Positions 57,354 through 64,000 of a stretch of DNA of 64,000 nucleotides are shown piece after piece; within the stretch, counting starts at the first letter, position 1, and each line of letters begins with the position of its first letter. The translations under genes were made by a program, and so were the position numbers. The notes beneath the pieces are model-generated. The model saw only the letters and a program-made list of their open reading frames with translations. It did not search any database and was not told the DNA's origin. This DNA is from Bugulina stolonifera. Lineage: Eukaryota > Bryozoa > Gymnolaemata > Cheilostomatida > Bugulidae. The stretch is taken from positions 3,498,876 through 3,562,875 of the forward strand of contig OW285194.1 in assembly GCA_935421135.1 (NCBI GenBank), written 5' to 3'.

Positions 57354-58909
57354 GTCCTACATGTACATGGGAATTACATACACAATGTCATAGGGTACAT
57401 TGTAGCGCAAAGCATACATAATGATAGCTACATGTAGCTTAATGGTCAAAGTGCATCCGCTTCTGTTTTGAAACGAACCAGTCATCTGGGCAAAATCAGT
57501 GCGCTGTCCATTAATAAATGTACACATATAATCGTGTTATGTGAGGTTCATCATAATTCAGCAAACTAATTTGGGAATTGTCTACTCATATTTCTGGGTA
57601 TCAAATGATATATTATCACGGCTACTGAGTAAACCCTAATGTTGAGGTCTTATGCAAAATTTACATGTAGTTGGCTTCAATTCGCAATTCACCAATCTGG
57701 GTCCAGAAAAGTTTAATTTTCACTAAATACATCTAGAAATTATTATATATTTGAACACAACTATGAACTTTGAGCACCAATCATTACACGGCTTCACTGT
57801 GAAGCAAAGAGCACGCAATACAAACTATAATATCGATCTAACCAGTGTGGCGATGTACTCGTTTCATCCATAATATCTATTGAAAGTTACCTATCCCAAA
57901 AATAGTGATGTCAAAGAATATTCTTTCGCCAGTGTTTTGACACGTCAATATAATTTTGGTAATTGCTACTTGCATGAACTAGAATGCAGTGAGCTCAGGT
58001 AAATTCTAGCAAAACAGCCTTGTGAAATTGCAACAATGTTATTAATTTATCAGTGTTTAAATAAACGCATACATGTGGTTCACAATAAAGGCTTGGTTCA
58101 CAGCTTTCCTGCCACTTTGTTGCTTGTGTTAGTGTGAGTTTTTGGACACTACCCATTTATAACAGAGGGTCAACTGAATATACGTGTACAATCATATATT
58201 CATGCTAGATATGTTACAGTCATACTAGCGCAGTGTGACCCGCTGGGACTCTGTGGTGGTATGGCATTAAATGCAGCATGTGAACAACATGGATACAGAT
58301 AGCATGTAGAAGTTAGGCAATGCTGGGCTGTTAGCAATACACTGCATAATGATAGTATCAGGCTAGCTTCGTTTTTACGTTGTGCCTTTTAGCTGCATTT
58401 CTATGGGGCTCTACTAGGATGTGCCTGTGGCTGAAATCTTCGTTTCTCTACCAATATCTTATATACATGACATATACCATAAACTTTATAATACTAGCAT
58501 TATTGACACCGTTATGATTTTGTGTAGCTAGTTACGTCAGAAAATTAATTTTCGACTTTACATCATAATATAGAAGATTGATTTTGAATAATAATATTGG
58601 TTACTGTTAGCCAACTATTCACTGGTTACACGTATGTACTACATACAGGCTAAACCCTTCAAGTGCTAAGACTTGTCGATTCTGAAATGTAGGCGGATGT
58701 ATAGCTGTATCAAATTAGCATTAATAAAATTAAAGGAAAGTACATGACGTGTATGGTATAGTTTATTCCATGAAATAGTCTACAGGTACACAATAACCCC
58801 CTTGTAATAGCTCTGCCAGTTCAAAAAAGACTCAAAGCCCACAAATGAACTTGAAAAAATAAAGTAACTACTTTGGATAAGGGCAATGTTTTCCTACAAT
58901 ACATTGATT
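57354..58909. other. Intergenic region, 3' flank of copy 8
   Basis: No gene is seen. The stretch 57.7-57.95 kb is related to 62.0-62.2 kb, extending the copy 8 duplication past the exon. Near 57.43 kb there is a tRNA-like word (TAGCTTAATGGTCAAAGTG) without a convincing B box. Confidence 0.45.
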
Positions 58910-59529
58910 TTACTTGTATTCCAGCCATTTTAGATATGACCACGTTCTCCAGGCTCCATAGCGTCCTTTGCATATGCACTTCCACCATCTGACCTTCGAG
59001 CATCCACCAGTAAAATGTCCGAACGTTATAGCACGGCATGCTTTGTCACAGGCATCACGGTCACCTGGGCAACCAGCATCGGCCATTATTTCATCTAAAA
59101 AAAAATTAGACCAGTCGGGTATCTACTTATTCAGATGATAACAGACATCACAGTTAGCGACTAATAATGCATTTGTTCATAGGCGTAGTAGGGTTATACA
59201 ATAGAATACTATGAATGCTACACCTACAACAGAACGATGAGGTTCAAAGTGCAGATTGTTCACAATGTTAATCCCAGTACTAAGATAAATGTCAATCGAT
59301 TATTTACATGTATATTTAATATAGTACTCGAAGGAATATCTAAGTAGAACACAAAATATGCATATGTGGTAAGTAGTATGCATACTACATAGTGTACGAC
59401 CTAGTACACAACATGTACATGTAAATGTACATTTACATGTGCATTTAAATGTGCATGGAAATGATGTGAGACACACAAAGCAATATTACTTACAGAACAT
59501 ACAGCAATGTATATTAATTGGATCCTCAT
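58910..59529 (-). pseudogene. Cysteine-rich peptide gene, copy 9: intact exon 2, deleted exon 1 core
   Basis: Exon 2 (59094 down to 58910, acceptor TTTTTTAG) is intact: MADAGC lead-in, six Cys with x6, x3, x11, x7, x1, TGG before Cys4, CIC, then KGRYGAW and a Trp/Leu/Tyr tail ending in TAA. Exon 1 (59529 down to 59494) keeps the ATG and T-GTAAGT context. Relative to copies 6 and 7 it lacks 22 nt of the hydrophobic core, leaving 36 nt that end in phase 0 and put exon 2 out of frame. Unless another donor is used, no secreted product results. The TATA box is still present. Confidence 0.7.
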
Positions 59530-59606
59530 GGTGATATTATCTCTCCAACCTCTCTCCTTCTCTTCTGCAGCGTCTTTTAACATGCATGTCAACCTTCTCA
59601 CATGAC

Positions 59607-59616
59607 TATTTATATA
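59607..59616 (-). promoter_or_regulatory. TATA box (TATATAAATA), copy 9
   Basis: 78 bp upstream of the ATG at 59529 on the minus strand. Confidence 0.65.
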
Positions 59617-60094
59617 CTTTTTTTCATTGGAACAGATACAAGTGGCATTGTTCCACCCATTATTCCATTCAAAATTAATATTTATAGTACACTATTACAA
59701 TGCCACAGCCTATTGTAAGTAACTAAATTAATATACTTGTTACAGTTCCTAATTGCAGACTTATATTTATTCCTTGCAAATAATAACAGACACCACTAAA
59801 TTGAAACATTATTAGATTTTATACATTAAGAGAACTTGGCACAACCTAGAAGTGTTATCATTAGGAAAGAATAACAACAAAAACACAAATGATTTGCTCC
59901 TTTTGATCGACTCCGTGATAGTACATTGTATCATTGAAAAGAAGGGTTGGTAATATCGGGTTGCTCTTTAATGTATTTCATTTTACTCACATCTATTGAA
60001 GTGGGGAGACAATTCTCAATGCTACAGATGTACTGTATGTATAACTTATTGATTCTATTAGCAGAACTATTTTAATGCACCAATTATATAATAT

Positions 60095-60493
60095 CGTAAT
60101 GGTTTCTGGGAGCTTGTGATATCGTCCTAAGACGACCTCTTGTTCAAAGTGAAGAATCTTCTCATTACATGAAAGATCAACAGGTACTACTCAAGGCGAC
60201 CCATGTGATCCTGAGTTAATGCTGGCTTACTATACTCAAAAGAGTATGTTTCGACGCAGCAATACTACGAAATGAAGACTCTGCATAATAGCATAAGTGT
60301 CTCTTTATTGAGATCCAAGCATCAACTGAGACAATGACCATAAAAACAATGTGCACAAAGCACTATATAAATATATAAGTGACAGTTCACTACACAGACA
60401 AGTTAACACAGGCAGCTTATTGCAATGCATGTTTATAACAAGACGTGTCATGTAGTCCGGAGGCCGAGTTTATAGTCACATTTTACCATTACA
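60095..60493 (-). mobile_element. Solo LTR, family L1, internally deleted
   Basis: The ends are TGTAATGGTAAAATG and AGAAACCATTA (terminal CA changed), flanked by ATAT on both sides. At 399 bp it lacks about 300 bp of the middle found in the copy at 44528. Confidence 0.75.
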
Positions 60494-61269
60494 ATATAAT
60501 AGGTTTAGCAATACTACTGTACTGACAGCCACAACCACGTTTTCATCCATTCATGTACATGTATGACAGCTAGGTGCACTGTGACATTCCTACGATGTAA
60601 ACCGTATATTTTAGACTGTGTGCACAACAATAAAATTTTCTTGTTTATAATTACATGATTAGGGTACAGTGTGACGCCAGCCCACTAAGGCTACACTCTG
60701 CTACACTAGTATCTCTTAGTCGTTTACTTTACTAGCCCTCAGGTGTTGTTGATGTGCAAATATATTTGAAAACTGAAATCACATGCAAGAATATGAGTAG
60801 ACTGATGAGCTCAAAGTTGGGCTGCTTTGACTACATGGAAACTCAGGTCGCTGACTCCCACAACCTGTATTTGCGGTGTAATAATAAAGTATCACATTTG
60901 ACAAAATGCCTGTTTGATAATTTTTACAATGCCCGATTGCCTTTGGACCAATTTAGTGAGATGAACATCAACTTGTGTGTGAGTGTGGTTCATACTAGTT
61001 TTTTGTAAGTCATTTTAGTATAAAAAATATATACTGGATCGTGAATTATACATGTAAAATCGAAACACCGCAAACATGAAACCTATTTCATTTTTTTAGG
61101 TTTCTTTAATCCAAGGCATAGTAGGTTTAGTGAGTTATTCCTCAAACGGTCAGCATATTTCAAACAGTGAGCTCTCCATGTACGTAACTCTACCTCTACT
61201 GTGTTCACTTTAAGGCATCAACATTGAATGAGGCAGTTTTGAAGAGCCTGTACCTATTTTTAGCATATA

Positions 61270-61680
61270 TTTACATTGCCCTCTAATTGTTGCAACAACC
61301 AAACAATACCCATGCGCAGAGTGACAATAATTATAACAAACACTGTCAATAAGTACATGGCTGCAGTTGCCAAATATCTCCTTTGTCAACGTTAAATTAA
61401 TTTTTAGCTCTTCTGTGTATATGTATATTGAGGTAACTTAAACAAAAACATATTACATTAGAATATATCTTACAAACAGAGACAGTGTGAGCTGAGTGGA
61501 ATGAATCACTGTTGTTAGAGTTACCCCCTGTGAGTTCCAAGAGAGTGTCTGCTGTAAAATGGAGAAGCGAGTTGCATTTCCAATGAGCTGTAAGAAATAC
61601 ATTTTGGGACTGTGTAGTCAGTGTTGCATATGAGTTACTCATGTCAATACGTATCGAAAGATTTGGCATGACTCTCTATA
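61270..61680. repeat. Array flank block, copy c
   Basis: Related to 53010-53550, including TAGCTCTTCTGTGTAT against TAGCTGTTCTGTGTAT and the GAGTTCCAAGAGAGTGTCTGC stretch. It is followed directly by the exon-2 relic at 61732. Confidence 0.55.
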
Positions 61681-61731
61681 ACCATTTCACCGTACAGCTC
61701 CAATGATGACGTAATTCTAATTACAGTGTTT

Positions 61732-61808
61732 GAGCTCATAGTGGATTTCCAGCAAGCTCGAGTGAGCGCAATAGACAATTCCAGTTGCTCTGTCTTAAAC
61801 TGCTACAG
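61732..61808 (+). pseudogene. Decayed exon-2 relic with Cys1, Cys2 and Cys3 all lost
   Basis: It aligns with the start of copy 8 exon 2 (GAGCTAATGGTGGATGTCC against GAGCTCATAGTGGATTTCC; GCAATAGACA conserved). The three codons for Cys1-Cys3 read TTT, CGC and TTC, that is Phe, Arg, Phe. The second half is missing after an ACAG and a T-run. No exon 1 was found upstream. Confidence 0.75.
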
Positions 61809-63237
61809 TTTTTTTTATTGACGAACTTCTGAGGTCCGTTAAATAGGATGGCCAAGTGGCTCGACGGCAACAAAAACAAAAACAAAAACAAACAAACCTA
61901 AATTGACAGCTAAAATAAACCAGTCAGCATTGAAACCTGCTACGTTCCTATGGCTAAGCCTGTCCTAAGCCGATACTTGGAATGTTTTTGCTTATGTAAG
62001 CACAGATTCAATTCTCATCAAATAGAATTTTATATCATTTGGACACAACTACTGTGAAGTTTTAGCACCACTTATCACACATTGTCAATGTGACACTGAC
62101 AGTATGCAATACAGACTATGACGTGAATCTAGAAACACAATCCACCCATTCCAGTGTAACTATAATGACTCCGGTATCCACATTGTATGTTGTGACATTC
62201 AACAATTAATATCAATGTATATTTGCTCAAAATATACAGTCATGTAAGCTATTGGTATTAATACAAATATGACGGAACTTTAGTTTTCACAAACCAGATG
62301 CATTGCTGTACAGGAATGTGTTGCTATGGCATGTCAAATAGATTACTGCTATGCTGCTTTGTATTACATTATAGCAATCAAACAATACCGATACCAATAT
62401 ATACAAGTATGTACATGTACACTGCATATGTACACGTATATCATAAGTACATGTGTGCATGTTGTATGAGCTTGCATAGCGCAAACTAATTGTTGCACAA
62501 TAATATATTTATGTGTTACACTCAGCGTGTACATGCTGACTCAACTATGACACTTGGAGGTACTTACAACGCAAAAGATGTTACAATGGTCCGAAAAAAC
62601 TCTGGTAACTTGGCTTTTGTTTTAACAATATCTGACACCATTATTAATAAAAGAGGTCCCGTGTGTGTATATTGTATGCAAGTAGAATAAAGATCCACCT
62701 CTACCCTATTTAATACAAGAACATCCACATCACGGTGGGACAGGTGAAAACGGCAGTACAGGCACTGACTGTTCTGACCTTGTCGCATTATGCTTCACAC
62801 TGGGTTCATGACAGACCGTGGCAGAAGAGTGGTCGAGAGAATTAGATAAGCTCACACATCACTACACACCTAAGCACATGGCATACAAAATACCACAGAC
62901 ATAAACTGCCATGACAGTCTGCAATTGTTGTCATTATAAATAACATGTTTCATGGTGATTATGCTTTTGTTTAATGATGAAGTACAATACAATCGATGTC
63001 AAAGTTCATACCCTGGAATTAACAGGGTGTATTATACTTATGCTAGTATTTGTTTCTGAGTTATGGAGCAGTAAATCTCAAGTATACTGAACTTGTAGAA
63101 AATGCTGGTTGAGTGCATAATCCCAAATCATTTGATGGTATGAATAGCTGCACTTGTATTTATATGACAAACAATATGGTATTGTAGCACTATCGACTCC
63201 CATCTACCTCTATTTGATACTGCTATGTACGAGGCAG
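61809..63237. other. Intergenic region before copy 10
   Basis: It has an (AACAAA)n tail at about 61.87-61.90 kb preceded by GGCCAAGTGGC, which could be a SINE fragment, and a flank shared with 57.7-57.95 kb. No gene is recognised. Confidence 0.45.
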
Positions 63238-63244
63238 TATAAAA
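63238..63244 (+). promoter_or_regulatory. TATA box (TATAAAA), peptide gene copy 10
   Basis: 81 bp before the ATG at 63319. Confidence 0.7.
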
Positions 63245-63318
63245 CTCAAGCACCAAGTTGGACCACACATAACTCCTATGAGAGAGACATTATACATAGC
63301 ATACAGAGTGGCAACAAG

Positions 63319-64000
63319 ATGCAGGTGCTCTACTATGCAGTACTGCTGGCAGTGTTGCTTCATGTGTTTGGTGAGTAGGAATATCGAAATTAGTAATTTG
63401 GTTTTGAATAATGTTAAAACATCCGATGGTCTTCTACAATCGTGTACATTAATTGGTACATACATTGTAGGTGCAATGTACTCTTACTTTTGCAGCATGA
63501 TTTTTATACGTGTTACATGCAATAGACATGGAATAGCCTTTCCTCCCTAACCACACAGTATACGCAGTAACACTTGCCTAACTAACAAATTCTGTGTACA
63601 GCATGTTGTATGGTCGTACAGTCTATTTAAAGAGTAGACTACAAAAGAATTTAAATATATTAGTGTAAATGGTTGAATTTTTTTCCAATAACATGCCACA
63701 AGCATTGTAATTAATGTCAAGTCTGTCTAAAGGTGGTAAAGTTCCTTGGTGCTCACAATCCTAAACCTGTTTGCGGCAAAACAATTTATGTACATTGTAT
63801 CTGCCACTAGTTAGAACGTCATTGGGTAGTAGTGAATGTCAAATCTGGTAGAAGAGATCAAGTATAGATATTATCATGATGAATTTATACATTTGGAATA
63901 CATTTGGTATGTGGGCTTATTATACATGTAGGTGATGTCGGAGCTATTGCTGGGTGTCCAGGAAGTGACAGACAATGTGATCACGCTTGTAAAAATCTTG
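63319..64000 (+). CDS. Secreted cysteine-rich (CS-alpha-beta defensin-like) peptide, copy 10 (cut by window end)
   Basis: Exon 1 (63319-63370) encodes a 17-residue signal peptide (MQVLYYAVLLAVLLH...) with a phase-1 split Gly at GTGAGT. Exon 2 starts at 63932 after GTAG and shows Cys1-x6-Cys2-x3-Cys3 before the sequence ends at 64000. The intron is 561 bp. The first loop (GSDRQ) is new. Nothing can be said about the rest of the mature peptide. Confidence 0.8.

Noticed and set aside
57425..57500. tRNA-like sequence (TAGCTTAATGGTCAAAGTG)
   Set aside because: Only an A-box-like word is present; no B box or cloverleaf with CCA-proximal acceptor pairing could be built. At most a SINE fragment.

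Overview
The window is nuclear DNA of an invertebrate animal. It is AT-rich, its genes have GT-AG introns, TATA boxes and AATAAA signals, and transposable elements and minisatellites are dense. Palindromic words such as TACATGTA and TAGGCCTA recur throughout. I cannot fix the phylum; introns of 0.4-1.8 kb and a Gmr1-type retrotransposon fit a marine invertebrate.

The main finding is a multigene array, from about 10.9 kb to the right edge, of small secreted cysteine-rich peptides. Each gene has two exons. Exon 1 is 52-67 nt and encodes almost only a signal peptide. A phase-1 intron follows, and exon 2 encodes the mature peptide. The six cysteines are spaced C-x6-C-x3-C-x10/11-C-x7-C-x-C, with a Gly-rich turn before the fourth. 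That is the cysteine-stabilised alpha-beta (CS-alpha-beta) pattern of invertebrate defensins, here with an unusual conserved aromatic/basic tail after the last Cys. I see ten exon-2 units with intact cysteines so far as they are visible (13.6, 17.3, 38.3, 41.2, 43.9, 46.9-, 50.9-, 57.1, 59.1-, 63.9 kb; the last is cut by the window). There are also two decayed exon-2 relics (10.9, 61.7 kb) and several orphan or broken first exons (34.9, 43.5, 45.8- kb). A TATA box lies 67-120 bp before most first ATGs. Plus-strand genes have 10 residues between Cys3 and Cys4, except one not visible at the window edge; the three minus-strand genes have 11.

Layout: 0-10.6 kb holds a spliced minus-strand gene for an unrecognised membrane protein, followed by CAAGTC-rich inverted-repeat elements and AT-rich DNA. 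Positions 11.7-17.7 kb are a segment with two gene units, duplicated at 29.6-38.7 kb. Between and inside the copies lie a 22-bp minisatellite (18.0-18.5 kb), GC-rich repeats, and a BEL/Pao-like gag-only element (20.3-29.3 kb) interrupted by a full-length Ty3/gypsy element (20.5-26.2 kb). The second segment copy is broken by a three-level nest (solo LTR, Tc1-type transposon, solo LTR at 30.8-34.3 kb) and a long palindromic TA-flanked element (35.4-36.4 kb). From 39.9 kb to the end the peptide array continues on both strands, with more LTR pieces, a Tc1 relic and minisatellites.

The array looks like a rapidly turning-over secreted effector family, probably host defence; that role is inferred from fold pattern and gene organisation only. 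The retrotransposon has integrase before reverse transcriptase, the order of the Gmr1 group.
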